A DNA stretch of 64,000 nucleotides from Herbiconiux aconitum. GTDB lineage: Bacteria > Actinomycetota > Actinomycetes > Actinomycetales > Microbacteriaceae. The DNA lies in contig NZ_JANLCM010000001.1 in assembly GCF_024979235.1 (NCBI RefSeq), positions 434,001-498,000 of the forward strand. The letters run 5' to 3'. This document shows, in pieces, positions 9,201 through 18,391 of this stretch (position 1 is its first letter; every line of letters starts with the position of its first letter). The position numbers were made by a program, and so were the translations under genes. The notes under the pieces are model-generated. The model was given only the letters and a program-made list of their open reading frames with translations, was not told the DNA's origin and did no database searches.

Positions 9201-10046
9201 TCAGCGCGAGACCGCCCACATCGCCACGGCGCTCGCGGCCGCGACGTTGAGCGAGTCGATGCCGTGCAGCATCGGGATCTGCACCACTGTGTCGGCCGCG
9301 GCGATCGCCTCGGGGCTGAGGCCCTCGCCTTCGGCGCCGAGCACCAGGGCGACGCGCTCGGGAACCCGCCGTTCGAACTCGCGCAGGCTCACCGCATCCG
9401 GGGTCAGGGCGAGGGCCGCTGTGTGGAAGCCGTGTTCGGCGAGCAGGGGGGCCAGCTCGTGCCACTCCCCCACCCGCGTCCACGGCACCTGCAGAACGGT
9501 GCCCATGCTGACCCGGATGGCGCGCCGGTAGAACGGATCGGAGCAGCGCGGCGTCACGAGCACGGCATCGGCCCCGATGGCGCCGGCGGAGCGGAAGATC
9601 GCGCCGACGTTGGTGGGGTCGACCACGTTCTCGATCACGACGATGCGGCGGGTGCCGGTGCCGCCCGTGCCGCCGGAGCCGGTGCCTTCACCCGTGAGCA
9701 GAGCCGCGGCATCCGGAAGCGCGGGGCGGTTCATCGACGCGATCAGCCCCCGGTGCAGGAGGTAGCCGGTCAGCTCGGCGAGCAGCTCCCCGGGGCCCAC
9801 GAACACCGGCACCTCGGGATGCCCGGCTTCGGCGAGCGCCGCCACGGCCTCCTCCTCGCTGCTGCCGAGCGCGAGCACGGAGCGGGGAACGTGCCCGGCC
9901 CGGAGCGCCCGCTGCAGCACGAGCAGCGATTCGGCGAGGTAGAGGCCGTGCTCGGTGCCGCGCGCCTTCTTCAGCGCCACGTCGGTGGCGTGCGCGTAGT
10001 CGGCCAGGCGCGGATCGCCGAGCTCGGCGACGGGGATGACGGGCAT
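9201..10046 (-). CDS. SpoU/TrmH family RNA 2'-O-methyltransferase
   Basis: A 281-residue SPOUT enzyme. The N-terminal RNA-binding part has LYLAESLLVLQRALRAG; the knotted SAM-binding domain shows VVIENVVDPTNVGAIFRSAGAIGA (motif 1), LVLGAEGEGLSPEAI (motif 2) and IPMLHGIDSLNVAAASAVAMW (motif 3). These are the three SpoU motifs. ATG 10046 is chosen over an upstream in-frame start because the family begins close to this point. The target RNA (23S rRNA or tRNA) is not evident. It converges with the ppx-type gene, 12 bases apart. Confidence 0.92.
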   Translation of the reverse strand: MPVIPVAELGDPRLADYAHATDVALKKARGTEHGLYLAESLLVLQRALRAGHVPRSVLALGSSEEEAVAALAEAGHPEVPVFVGPGELLAELTGYLLHRGLIASMNRPALPDAAALLTGEGTGSGGTGGTGTRRIVVIENVVDPTNVGAIFRSAGAIGADAVLVTPRCSDPFYRRAIRVSMGTVLQVPWTRVGEWHELAPLLAEHGFHTAALALTPDAVSLREFERRVPERVALVLGAEGEGLSPEAIAAADTVVQIPMLHGIDSLNVAAASAVAMWAVSR

Positions 10047-10107
10047 GAAACGAGAGTCTAGAACGACCACGGTGCCGGGGTCGTGGACAAGGGCACGGAG
10101 GACAGAG

Positions 10108-10611
10108 TCAGGGGCGCGCGGGCGCGGTGGGAGTGCGGGCCGCAGCGGCGCGCGTCGCCAGGGCGCGGATGGCGCGCGCCATGGCCCAGCCGAGGCAGGC
10201 GCCCGCCACGTTCGTGAGCACGTCGTTGATGTCGGCGGTGCGCCCCGTGTCGGCGAGGTACTGCGTCACCTCGATGGTGAGCGTGATCGCGAGGGCCACC
10301 GCGAAGGTGGTGCGGAAGCGCACAGCGGCCGCGGCCAGCAGCAGCCCGAACGGCACGAAGACGGCGACGTTCAGCACCGCGTCGACGGCCGAGCCCGGTC
10401 CGTCGAACAGAATAGGCACGAGATTCAGCCGCATCCCGAGCCCCGACCCTGGCCGCAGCGTCATCACGGCGAGGGATGCCGCCCATACTCCCACGAGCGG
10501 GATCGCCCAGCGCGCCGGCAACGGCGTGGGCCGGGCCGCGCTCACGAACGCCACCAGAGTCAGCGCGGCGAGAGCGCCGGCGAAAAGGAGGTAGAGCAGT
10601 GGTCCGAGCAT
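10108..10611 (-). CDS. VanZ-like membrane protein
   Basis: A 167-residue protein with about four or five transmembrane segments. The pattern MTLRPGSGLGMRLNLVPI and the segment with NVAVFVPFGLLLAAAAVRF, then TIEVTQYLADTGRTADINDVLTNVAG, are typical of VanZ/phosphotransbutyrylase-like proteins, including the conserved Glu and Asp-Asn-Asp residues near membrane ends. VanZ gives low-level teicoplanin resistance in enterococci, but most chromosomal homologues have no known role. Confidence 0.88.
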   Translation of the reverse strand: MLGPLLYLLFAGALAALTLVAFVSAARPTPLPARWAIPLVGVWAASLAVMTLRPGSGLGMRLNLVPILFDGPGSAVDAVLNVAVFVPFGLLLAAAAVRFRTTFAVALAITLTIEVTQYLADTGRTADINDVLTNVAGACLGWAMARAIRALATRAAAARTPTAPARP

Positions 10612-10684
10612 GGTGTGCCCAGCCTGTCAGGCGAGTGCCCCAGAAGCCTGGACGCCCCCTCCGACCTCGCCGGGAACCGCATGA

Positions 10685-11278
10685 TCACCAGCGCTGCAGC
10701 AAACCCTCGCTCACCACGGAGAGCAGCTCGTCGGACAACGGATCTCCGGCGGTCGCCCGCGCGAGGGTGAGCGCGCCGACCAGAGAGGCGAGGGTCTCGA
10801 TGGCGTGCCGCCGCGCATCCGCCTCGTCGCTGTCGCCGGCCTCCTTGCGTACTTCGGTCAGGCGCTCGATCGTGCCGCCGAGTCCCTCGAGGTACGACGA
10901 GCGCAGCGGCGACTCCGGGGCGCGCGCCGAGTCGGAGGCGAGAGCAGTGTTCGCGCATCCCGTGCCCGGCTCGTCGCGATGCTCGGCCGACAGGTAGTCG
11001 TTCACGACGCGCGACCCCAGGGTGGAGCGGTCGAGGTCGTGACCGCGCAGCCCGTCGAGCAACGCGAGGATCTCACCGAATGCCTCCGTGGCCGCGAGCC
11101 CCACGAGTTCGTCTTTCGAGGCGAAGTGCTTGTAGAACCCGCCATGGGTGAGGCCGGCACCCGCCATGACCTCCTGCACACTGATGCCCGCCGCGCCGCG
11201 CTCGCGCAGCAACTGCGCCGCGGCGGTCACGACCTCGTCGCGGTGCTTCGCGGCATCCGCTTGTGACGCTCTGCTCAT
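10685..11278 (-). CDS. TetR family transcriptional regulator
   Basis: A 197-residue TetR-type regulator. The helix-turn-helix covers residues 12 to about 58 (VVTAAAQLLRERGAAGISVQEVM, then AGLTHGGFYKHFASKDELV). The C-terminal ligand domain is TetR_C-like, with Cys near 'GTGCANTAL' as in many YxaF/LmrA-like members. A strong GAGGAGG ribosome-binding site precedes ATG 11278. It is divergent from the DUF1330 gene, which is its most likely target. Confidence 0.92.
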   Translation of the reverse strand: MSRASQADAAKHRDEVVTAAAQLLRERGAAGISVQEVMAGAGLTHGGFYKHFASKDELVGLAATEAFGEILALLDGLRGHDLDRSTLGSRVVNDYLSAEHRDEPGTGCANTALASDSARAPESPLRSSYLEGLGGTIERLTEVRKEAGDSDEADARRHAIETLASLVGALTLARATAGDPLSDELLSVVSEGLLQRW

Positions 11279-11341
11279 GGTGCCTCCTCACCGGCGGCCA
11301 TACGCCCGCCTGCGTCTCTAATATTACACCCATCATTTAAC

Positions 11342-11381
11342 TTGCAGATCGCGGAGCGAGGGTTTAGATTATGACAATCAT
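11342..11381 (+). promoter_or_regulatory. Promoter and putative TetR operator before DUF1330 gene
   Basis: TTGCAG (11342-11347), a 17-base spacer and TAGATT (11365-11370) form a sigma-70-type promoter. The inverted repeat ATGA-CAA-TCAT (11371-11381) lies at the expected transcription start, a good place for a repressor. This placement also argues against translation starting at the ATG at 11371. Confidence 0.5.
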
Positions 11382-11400
11382 CCAAACGAAAGGCTTCACC

Positions 11401-11760
11401 ATGAGCACCTATCTGATCAATCACCTCCGCATTCCGGGCGATGTTCCGAACGAGAACGGCCTGAGCTACCTCGACCAGGTCGAGGCGACGGTCGCCCCGT
11501 TCGGCGGCAAATGGCTCGCGCAAGGCGCTCCCGACGTGGTGGTCGAGGGTGCATGGCCTGGTTCGGTGGTGCTGATCGAGTTCGCCGATCGTGCGACCGC
11601 GCTTGCATGGTACGAGTCCGAGGCCTACCAGGCGATCCTGCCTCTCCGCGTGAACAACTCGATCTCCGATCTCGTGCTCATCGACAGCCTCCCCGACGGC
11701 TTCACCGTGGCCGGATTCGCCGGTCAGGTGCGCGAAGCGATCGCGGCCGCGTCGGCCTGA
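11401..11760 (+). CDS. DUF1330-type dimeric alpha-beta barrel protein
   Basis: A 119-residue protein of the ferredoxin-like dimeric alpha-beta barrel fold: YLINHLRIPG at the start, YLDQVEATVAPFGGKWLAQG, then GAWPGSVVLIEFADRATALAWYESEAYQ, the hallmark of DUF1330. Start ATG 11401 is preceded by GAAAGG at suitable distance. The family has no settled function; its placement divergent from a TetR regulator suggests an inducible stress or detoxification role. Confidence 0.85.
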   Translation: MSTYLINHLRIPGDVPNENGLSYLDQVEATVAPFGGKWLAQGAPDVVVEGAWPGSVVLIEFADRATALAWYESEAYQAILPLRVNNSISDLVLIDSLPDGFTVAGFAGQVREAIAAASA

Positions 11761-11775
11761 GCACCGTCCCGCAGT

Positions 11776-11815
11776 GAGCAGTCGTTTGTAGCGGTGAACT
11801 AACCGCTTCCTGCTC
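11776..11815 (+). repeat. Nested inverted repeat after DUF1330 gene
   Basis: Outer arms GAGCAG (11776-11781) and CTGCTC (11810-11815) enclose inner arms AGCGGT (11790-11795) and ACCGCT (11802-11807). It starts 16 bases after the DUF1330 stop. There is no T-tract, so it may be a factor-independent terminator variant or an operator for the GH92 gene; undecided. Confidence 0.35.
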
Positions 11816-11880
11816 GTTCCGACCCCGGACGCTTTCCGGACGGATTCGGTCCACCTGGCGCTGCGATCTTCAGGAGCTGT

Positions 11881-11968
11881 CGCCGCCCGCGCTCGTGGGC
11901 GGCGACGGATTCATCGATCGCAGCACTGGTGCGCGCTTGTACGCCGCGTCTTCGGCGTACAAGCGCGC
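11881..11968 (+). promoter_or_regulatory. Two tandem hairpins in the 5' leader of the GH92 gene
   Basis: First hairpin: CGCCGCCC (11881-11888) pairs with GGGCGGCG (11897-11904) across an 8-base loop. Second: a perfect 16-bp stem, GCGCGCTTGTACGCCG (11931-11946) with its complement (11953-11968), across the loop CGTCTT. It ends just before the ribosome-binding site AGAAGGA and GTG 11988. No T-tract follows. The position suggests control of translation or mRNA stability, or an attenuator; function unproven. Confidence 0.6.
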
Positions 11969-11987
11969 AGGGGACAGAAGGAACGAC

Positions 11988-14900
11988 GTGGCACACGCAG
12001 ACGACAGGACGGGCGTCGAGAACGCCCCCCGAAACCGCCGGGCCCGCCCGGAACGAAGGCTCCACCGCCTGCTGCCGATCCCGGCGGTCGTCGCCGTGGT
12101 CGCAGCCGGCCTGATGCCAGGGTTCGGGGTGGCGGCGAGCGCATCCGCCGCTCCCGTCATGAGCACGGGCAGCACGGCCGCCGACGCATCCGATTACACC
12201 CGGCTCGTCGACCCCTTCGTCTCGACCGAAGACGACTTCGGCCAGGACATGCCGGGCGCCTTCGCCCCACACGGTCTCGCGAAACTCAACCCGATGACCA
12301 CGCCGGGCCGCTCGCACACCGGCTACGACTACGCCGAAGACCAGATCGCGGGCTTCACCTCGACGAACCTCGACGGCGTCGGCGGATCGGGCGCCGGCGG
12401 CGACCTCCTCGTGGTTCCCACCTACGTGCAGTACACGACGCGCCCGTCGACGAACTCCTACGCCAAGGATTACTCGCACGACCACGAGGAGGCGACGCCC
12501 GGCTACTACCAGGTCGACCTCACCACCACGCAGGGCACCGACAGCAGCGTCTCCAACACCCCGGGCAGCGCGCCGATCGACGCGCAGATGACGGCGGATG
12601 TGCGCAGCTCGCTGCAGAACTACACCTTCCCCAACGCCGGCACGGCCTCGCTCGTGTTCGACCTGCGCAACAACTACACCGGCCGTAACGACGCCACCCT
12701 CGACACCGCCATCCTGCCCGACGGCCGGGCGAGCTTCTCGGGCTTCGTGGCGGGCGGCTTCAACGGCAACAACTACCGTCTCTATTACTACGCCGAGACC
12801 ACCGGCCCGGTGAAGGGCATCCGCACCTGGGACGCCGCCGGAACCCTCGACGACTCGGCGAGCCGCCAGGGCAAGGACATCGGCGCCATCATCGACTTCG
12901 ATGTGGCGGCCGGCGACCAGGTGCAGCTGAACACCACTCTCTCGCCGATCAGCACCGACCAGGCGAAGACCGACATGGCCAACGAGATCGGCGGCCGTTC
13001 CTTCGCCGACGTCCGTGAGGGCACGAAGGCCGCCTGGAACCAGGTGCTCTCGACGGTGGCCGTCGACAGCAGCACCACGAGCGACCCCGACGGCACGCTC
13101 GAGCAGCTGTTCTACACGCACCTCTACCGGATGTTCGGATCGCCGGTGAACGCCACGAGCACCACCGGCACCTACCGCGGAATCGACGGCGTGATCTACC
13201 AGGCCGACGGCTACACGCACTACGACGGCTGGGGACTCTGGGACGACTTCCGCAAGCAGGCCATCCTCGGCATCGCCTACCCGGATGTCTACCACGACGT
13301 CGCGCAGTCGCTGGTCGACCTCTTCGCCGAGTTCGCGAACAGCGGGGCCGGCTCGGTCTCGTCGCTGGAGCAGTCGGTGCCCACGGTTCGGTTCGAGCGC
13401 GCCTCCGTCGTCATCGCCGACGCCGTCTCGAAGGGCGTCAACCTCAAGGGACTCGACCTCGCGTTCGCCGGTTTGAAGAAGCACGTCGGCGGCGGCTACA
13501 ACGACGCCGCCAACACGGCGCGCGGCTACCTCGCCGACCAGCCGGGCGACACGCTCGGCACGGCATACGACGACTGGTCGATGTCGCTCATCGCGCACGC
13601 CCTCGGCAAGACCGACGACGAGGCGTTCTATCTGAACCGCGCCACCAACTACACGAACCTGTTCGACAAGGATGCGTGGACGAACCCGGCCGGCGACGAG
13701 GTGGGCATGATCATGCCCAAAGACGGCAACGGCAACTTCTGGACGAACGTCGACCCCGAGCAGTTCCAGGCGGCCAACCTCTACCAGGGCACGCTCTGGC
13801 AGTACAACTGGTATGTCGCGAACGACATGGGCGGCATGATCGACCTCATGGGCGGTCAGAAGAACGCCCAGTCGGCGATCGACTACTTCTTCGGCGAGCA
13901 GGCTCCCGACGACGGTTCGCGGATGCTCCACTCCAACGCCAACGAGATCGACCTGCAGGCTCCCTACCTGTTCAACTACGTCGGCCAGCCGAGCCACACG
14001 CAGTACTGGGCCCGCACCATCGCCACCAAGGCGAGCTGGAACCGCTACATCGCCACCGACTCGACCAGCGAGGTCTCCTCGGGTGGCGGCGAGTTCCGTC
14101 CGCCGATCAAGGACAAGGTGTTCGAACTCGACTCCGACGGCTTCCTCCCCACGCAGGACAACGACACCGGAATGATGTCGGGCACCTTCGTGGCCGACGC
14201 CATGGGCCTGTTCCCGGTGGTCTCCGGATCGAACAGCTTCCAGATCGGCTCGCCGATCTTCGAGAGGATGACGATCGACCTGCACGACGGGCGCACCTTC
14301 GCGATCAACGCCGACGGCGTCTCGCCGGACTCGTTCTACATCCAGTCGGCCGACCTGAACGGCCAGAGCCTCGACCGCACCTGGCTCACCAGCGACGAGA
14401 TCCACGCCGGCGGCGCGGTCACGTTCCAAATGGGCGAGAAGGCCTCCGGCTGGGCGGCCGACGGGCCCATGGACTACTCCATGAGCGACCACGTGTCGAG
14501 CGGGGTCTACGACCGCAGCGGCAGCAACCCGATCGTCTCGTCGGCGCGCGTCTTCACCGAGTCCGACGCGAACGACGGCACCATCGGCTCCACGGTCACC
14601 CTCAGCACCACGAAGGCGACCTTCGCCGGCGCGAACGGCGACGACCTCGCCGCGAGCGGAGCGGTCACGGCAGAGAACCTGCCCGACGGCCTGGCTCTGC
14701 GCGCCACCAAGAAGGGCGCCGGATCGCTCGAACTCTCGCTCTCGGGAACCTCGCGCATCCACCTGCCCTCCGACGACATCGACGATCTGAACGTCGCCCT
14801 GACCGACTCGGCGTTCGCCGGTTCGGCGGGCGCTGCTGCTCAGACGATCACGTTCAAGGTGAGCTACACGGGATACACCGTGTCGGCCGACGACATCGGC

Positions 14901-17900
14901 CTCAAGGCCGACGAGTCGGGGGCCACGGCCGATCAGGCGACGCTGACACTGCACGGCGGCGCAACGCTCGCCGGCGCGACCGGCACCGACCTGCTCGCCA
15001 CGGGCACCGCGCACCTGGCGGGCCTCCCGGCCGGCCTCAGCGCCACGCTCGTGCGGCAGGATGCCACCACGCTCGCCCTCGAGGTGAACGGCACCCTCAC
15101 CACGATCGCACCGAGCTCGTTCAGCCTCGTGCTCGACGACGCCGCCTTCGCGGGTGGTGTCACCTCGCGGCAGGTGACCGGTGACGGCCTCAGCTCGCTC
15201 AGCCCCTTCACCCTGACCGTCGGCGCCGACTGGCACTCGCGGCTGCAGGATCTCTACGACGAGGCGCACCTGGTTCACCAGGGCAACTACTCGCCGCAGA
15301 GCTTCGCGGCCTTGAGCGAAGCGCTCACGAAGGCGAAGGCGCTGCTCGACGCGCCGGATGCTTCCGAGGTCGCCCTGCAGCAGGCCTACTTCACCGTGAA
15401 CACGGCGATGGACGGTCTGGTGCTCGGCGAGGGCGGCTTCCGCCGGCTGGAGGGCGAGGCATCCGATCATTGGTCGGGCGGCGGGCTCAAGAACGAGGCG
15501 ATCAACCTCGGCGGGGTGACCCCGGGGAGCTGGGTCGGTTACGACGGCATGGACTTCTCGACCGGCGCTCCCGGCGCGATCGACATCCGGTACGTCGCCA
15601 ACGCCGGACGCACGGCGCCGGACTCCTTCGTGGAGATCCACGCCGACGCCCCCGACGGCCCGCTCGCGGGGACCGTCGCGCTGCCGCACAACAGTCCGGA
15701 CTGGAACAACTACACGACGGTGACCGCCGCGATCGACGATCGCACAGTGCTCGCCGGCGCGTCGAGCGTCTACTTCGTGTTCGGTGGAACCGTCACCGGC
15801 GCACTTCCCTTCATCGCGAACCTGGACTCGTTCCAGTTCACGGCGGGCGCCGCACCGGATGGCTCGGTGAAGTTCGACCGGCTCGACACCACCAACGCGA
15901 CGGAGCTGCACCCGGGCATCGACCACTCGCTCCCCATCTTCCAGAACCTCAACGATGGTGAGTGGGCGGCCTACAGCGGCTACGACTTCGGCGCGAAGGG
16001 GGCCGACCACATCCAGGTCAGCTTCGACAAGCCGCACAACGGAACCACGGAGGACACGCGGGTCGAGATCCGACTCGGCAGCCTGGATGCGCCGGCCACG
16101 GCCACCGTGCCGCTCGCCGGGTTCACCGGTGACAACTGGGGCACCTACAACACCACGACGCTCGACCTCGATCCGACCGTCTTCACCGGCGTGCAGGATG
16201 TCTACATCGTGTTCACGGCTCCGACGGCCACGGCGCAGAATCCCTACGTCGCGAACGTCGGCTGGCTGCAGTTCGGCAGCGCTCCGGTCGATGTGCCGAC
16301 GTCGTTCCACCTGGAGGCCGAGGACTTCACGGCCAACTCGGGCGGCGACCTCGGTGTCGAGAACAACACCGACCCCTCGGGCGTTGCCTACACGAATCTC
16401 AAGGGCACGCACGACGGCGACTGGCTGCAGTACGACGGGATCGACCTCGGTTCGCAGGCCGCGACCTCGGTGACCGTGCGCTACGTCAACAACTCGTCGC
16501 GCTGCGGTCAGAACTCACGGATCGACGTGTTCCTCGATTCCAAGGGCGGTGAGCCGTTCACCACGGTGCCGCTCCCGGTCTCCGGAAACGCGTGGAACGC
16601 GATCACCACCACCACGGTCGACCTGCCGAGCGGCATCACGGGAGCGCACACCGTGTTCCTGGTGCTGCGCACCCAGGCCGACGGCGGACATCCGTATGTC
16701 GCGAACATCGACTGGCTCGAATTCGGCTACGGCGTCGACCTGACGCCGCTGACCGACGCGATCGCCGCGTTCGAGCCGCTCGAGGAGCTGGGAGACCGCT
16801 ACCTGGCCATCGACTTCCGCACCTTCACCCAGGCGCTCGAGAACGCCCGTGCGGTGGCGGCCGACCCGGCCGTGACCACCGAGGCGCTCGGCGCAGCACT
16901 CCGGGCGCTCAACCTGGCCGGTGGTCAGCTCGAATGGAAGGTCATCCGGCAGCTCGCCGAGCTCGTTCCGCAGGCGGCGGCGCTCGATCCGGCGCTGTAC
17001 ACCCCGGAGAGCTTCGCCGCGGTGACGGATGCGCTGGCCGCGGCCGGTTCGGTGGGCGAGGAGACGTCGTACGACGACTACCTCGCCGCCTACACCGCGC
17101 TGCGCTCCGCCGTGGACGGCCTCGCGCCAGTGATCCACGACACCGAGGCGCCGGTCATCACCCTGCCGACCGACGACACCGTCACGAAGGGCGATGCCTT
17201 CGATCCGCTGGCGGGCGTCAGCGCGACGGACGACGTGGACGGCGATGTGACAGCTGCCATCGTTGTGACCGGAACGGTCGACACCGCGACGCCCGGTAGC
17301 TACGTGCTCAGCTACACCGTGAGCGACGCCGCCGGGAACGCGACGAGCGTGCAGCGCACGATCGTGGTCGAGGACACGGATGAGCCGGAGCACCCGAAGC
17401 CGGCCGTCACGGTGACGGGAACACTGGAGACCAGCGGGCACCTCGACGTGGTGGCCACCGGCCTCGACGTCGCGACCGCCTACTCGGTCTACCTGCACTC
17501 CGAGCCGGTGCTGCTCGGCTCGGCGACGAGCGACGCCGATGGAGCGCTGACGGTGTCCGCCGACATCCCCGACGCGATCGAAGCCGGCGAACACACCGTC
17601 GAGGTGCAGCGTGCCGACGGGACCGTCGTGGTGTCGGCGTCGATCGAATTGGTCGAGGCGGGCACCCCAGGTGATCCCGGCGATCCGGGAGAGCCCGGCG
17701 ACCCCGGAACCCCGACCGACCCGGGCACGCCGCCGACGGATGCTCCGACGAGCATCGGCACGCCGGCTCCCACCACGTCGGACGCCTCGCAGCTCGGCAA
17801 CACGGGCTTCACGACGGGCGCCCCGCTCGTCATCGGCGGTCTGCTGCTGGTGGCCGGGCTCGGACTGGCCGTGCTGATGACGATCCGTCGACGCCGCTCC

Positions 17901-17912
17901 ACGGAGGGTTAG
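11988..17912 (+). CDS. Secreted, wall-anchored multidomain GH92 alpha-mannosidase
   Basis: A 1974-residue exoenzyme. GTG 11988 follows AGAAGGA. Domains in order: signal peptide (about 1-54); GH92 catalytic part (about 68-830) beginning DYTRLVDPFVST, with QYNWYVANDMGGMIDLMGG near 604 and the catalytic Asp motif DNDTG near 723; two copies of an Ig-like repeat (about 868-945, 983-1060); FIVAR-like helical segment (about 1081-1144); three CBM6/35-like beta-sandwich modules (about 1150-1580); more FIVAR-like helices (1584-1712); a DUF5011-like Ig domain (1717-1797); a final Ig-like domain; a Pro/Gly-rich linker; LGNTG near 1936, a transmembrane helix and an RRRR tail. GH92 enzymes are calcium-dependent exo-alpha-mannosidases acting on yeast mannan or N-glycans. 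The tail looks like a variant sortase signal. Substrate is inferred. Confidence 0.93.
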   Translation: MAHADDRTGVENAPRNRRARPERRLHRLLPIPAVVAVVAAGLMPGFGVAASASAAPVMSTGSTAADASDYTRLVDPFVSTEDDFGQDMPGAFAPHGLAKLNPMTTPGRSHTGYDYAEDQIAGFTSTNLDGVGGSGAGGDLLVVPTYVQYTTRPSTNSYAKDYSHDHEEATPGYYQVDLTTTQGTDSSVSNTPGSAPIDAQMTADVRSSLQNYTFPNAGTASLVFDLRNNYTGRNDATLDTAILPDGRASFSGFVAGGFNGNNYRLYYYAETTGPVKGIRTWDAAGTLDDSASRQGKDIGAIIDFDVAAGDQVQLNTTLSPISTDQAKTDMANEIGGRSFADVREGTKAAWNQVLSTVAVDSSTTSDPDGTLEQLFYTHLYRMFGSPVNATSTTGTYRGIDGVIYQADGYTHYDGWGLWDDFRKQAILGIAYPDVYHDVAQSLVDLFAEFANSGAGSVSSLEQSVPTVRFERASVVIADAVSKGVNLKGLDLAFAGLKKHVGGGYNDAANTARGYLADQPGDTLGTAYDDWSMSLIAHALGKTDDEAFYLNRATNYTNLFDKDAWTNPAGDEVGMIMPKDGNGNFWTNVDPEQFQAANLYQGTLWQYNWYVANDMGGMIDLMGGQKNAQSAIDYFFGEQAPDDGSRMLHSNANEIDLQAPYLFNYVGQPSHTQYWARTIATKASWNRYIATDSTSEVSSGGGEFRPPIKDKVFELDSDGFLPTQDNDTGMMSGTFVADAMGLFPVVSGSNSFQIGSPIFERMTIDLHDGRTFAINADGVSPDSFYIQSADLNGQSLDRTWLTSDEIHAGGAVTFQMGEKASGWAADGPMDYSMSDHVSSGVYDRSGSNPIVSSARVFTESDANDGTIGSTVTLSTTKATFAGANGDDLAASGAVTAENLPDGLALRATKKGAGSLELSLSGTSRIHLPSDDIDDLNVALTDSAFAGSAGAAAQTITFKVSYTGYTVSADDIGLKADESGATADQATLTLHGGATLAGATGTDLLATGTAHLAGLPAGLSATLVRQDATTLALEVNGTLTTIAPSSFSLVLDDAAFAGGVTSRQVTGDGLSSLSPFTLTVGADWHSRLQDLYDEAHLVHQGNYSPQSFAALSEALTKAKALLDAPDASEVALQQAYFTVNTAMDGLVLGEGGFRRLEGEASDHWSGGGLKNEAINLGGVTPGSWVGYDGMDFSTGAPGAIDIRYVANAGRTAPDSFVEIHADAPDGPLAGTVALPHNSPDWNNYTTVTAAIDDRTVLAGASSVYFVFGGTVTGALPFIANLDSFQFTAGAAPDGSVKFDRLDTTNATELHPGIDHSLPIFQNLNDGEWAAYSGYDFGAKGADHIQVSFDKPHNGTTEDTRVEIRLGSLDAPATATVPLAGFTGDNWGTYNTTTLDLDPTVFTGVQDVYIVFTAPTATAQNPYVANVGWLQFGSAPVDVPTSFHLEAEDFTANSGGDLGVENNTDPSGVAYTNLKGTHDGDWLQYDGIDLGSQAATSVTVRYVNNSSRCGQNSRIDVFLDSKGGEPFTTVPLPVSGNAWNAITTTTVDLPSGITGAHTVFLVLRTQADGGHPYVANIDWLEFGYGVDLTPLTDAIAAFEPLEELGDRYLAIDFRTFTQALENARAVAADPAVTTEALGAALRALNLAGGQLEWKVIRQLAELVPQAAALDPALYTPESFAAVTDALAAAGSVGEETSYDDYLAAYTALRSAVDGLAPVIHDTEAPVITLPTDDTVTKGDAFDPLAGVSATDDVDGDVTAAIVVTGTVDTATPGSYVLSYTVSDAAGNATSVQRTIVVEDTDEPEHPKPAVTVTGTLETSGHLDVVATGLDVATAYSVYLHSEPVLLGSATSDADGALTVSADIPDAIEAGEHTVEVQRADGTVVVSASIELVEAGTPGDPGDPGEPGDPGTPTDPGTPPTDAPTSIGTPAPTTSDASQLGNTGFTTGAPLVIGGLLLVAGLGLAVLMTIRRRRSTEG

Positions 17913-17924
17913 CCCCACACAAGG

Positions 17925-17969
17925 CGAACGCCCCGTCCGCACTCCTTACGGAGGCGGGCGGGGCGTTCG
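17925..17969. terminator. Bidirectional terminator between GH92 gene and convergent small gene
   Basis: A 16-bp stem with one G-T pair: arms 17925-17940 and 17954-17969 (GCGGGCGGGGCGTTCG), loop 13 bases. It sits between two convergent genes. No clear T-tract, as is common in high-GC actinobacteria. Confidence 0.75.
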
Positions 17970-17986
17970 TCGTCTCCGCGAGCGGA

Positions 17987-18271
17987 TCAGTAGTTCATGG
18001 TGCTCATGGTGGCGGCGGCGGTGACGCCGACGACGATGGAGACGATGATGCCGATCACCAGCAGGATTGCTCCGACGATGACTCCGGCGAGCGCCGGCGT
18101 GTTCTTGTAGCCGGCCTTCTTCGACTGGCTCAGCGCGATCGCCGAGACGATCAGGCCGATCAGGTTGAAGAAGATCGCAAGGATCAGGCCGACGATGCCC
18201 AGGGTCTTGCCGGGGAAGTCCTGCCCGGCGGGGGCGGTCTGCGGTGTCTGTGCTGCGGGTGTGGTGCTCAT
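17987..18271 (-). CDS. Small DUF4190-type membrane protein
   Basis: A 94-residue protein with a Pro/Ala-rich N terminus (TTPAAQTPQTAPAG) and two transmembrane helices (GIVGLILAIFFNLIGLIVSAIAL and AGVIVGAILLVIGIIVSIVVGV) joined by SQSKKAGYKN. This is the DUF4190 layout, common in actinobacteria. ATG 18271 has GGAGGG upstream. Function unknown; possibly an envelope stress or septum-associated protein, but nothing here shows it. Confidence 0.8.
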   Translation of the reverse strand: MSTTPAAQTPQTAPAGQDFPGKTLGIVGLILAIFFNLIGLIVSAIALSQSKKAGYKNTPALAGVIVGAILLVIGIIVSIVVGVTAAATMSTMNY

Positions 18272-18391
18272 GATGATTCCCTCCATATGGTGTTGGTTCC
18301 GACACGAACCTAACGTGATCCCTGCGCTACAGCACGCGCGACGCGGGAACATCTCCGGCGCCGGCGCGTTGAACGGGAGGTGAGTGAGCAA

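Noticed and set aside
11371..11400. ATG 11371 as the start of the DUF1330 protein
   Set aside because: It lies directly after the -10 and within a palindrome, upstream of the expected transcription start; ATG 11401 has a ribosome-binding site.
11799..16412. A 1537-codon open frame on the minus strand
   Set aside because: It lies antisense to the GH92 gene, has low-complexity Arg/Val/Gly-rich content and no domain; a high-GC codon-bias artefact.
18380..18391. GTG 18380 as the start of the flavin oxidoreductase
   Set aside because: It overlaps the only good ribosome-binding site; GTG 18392 is at a workable distance.
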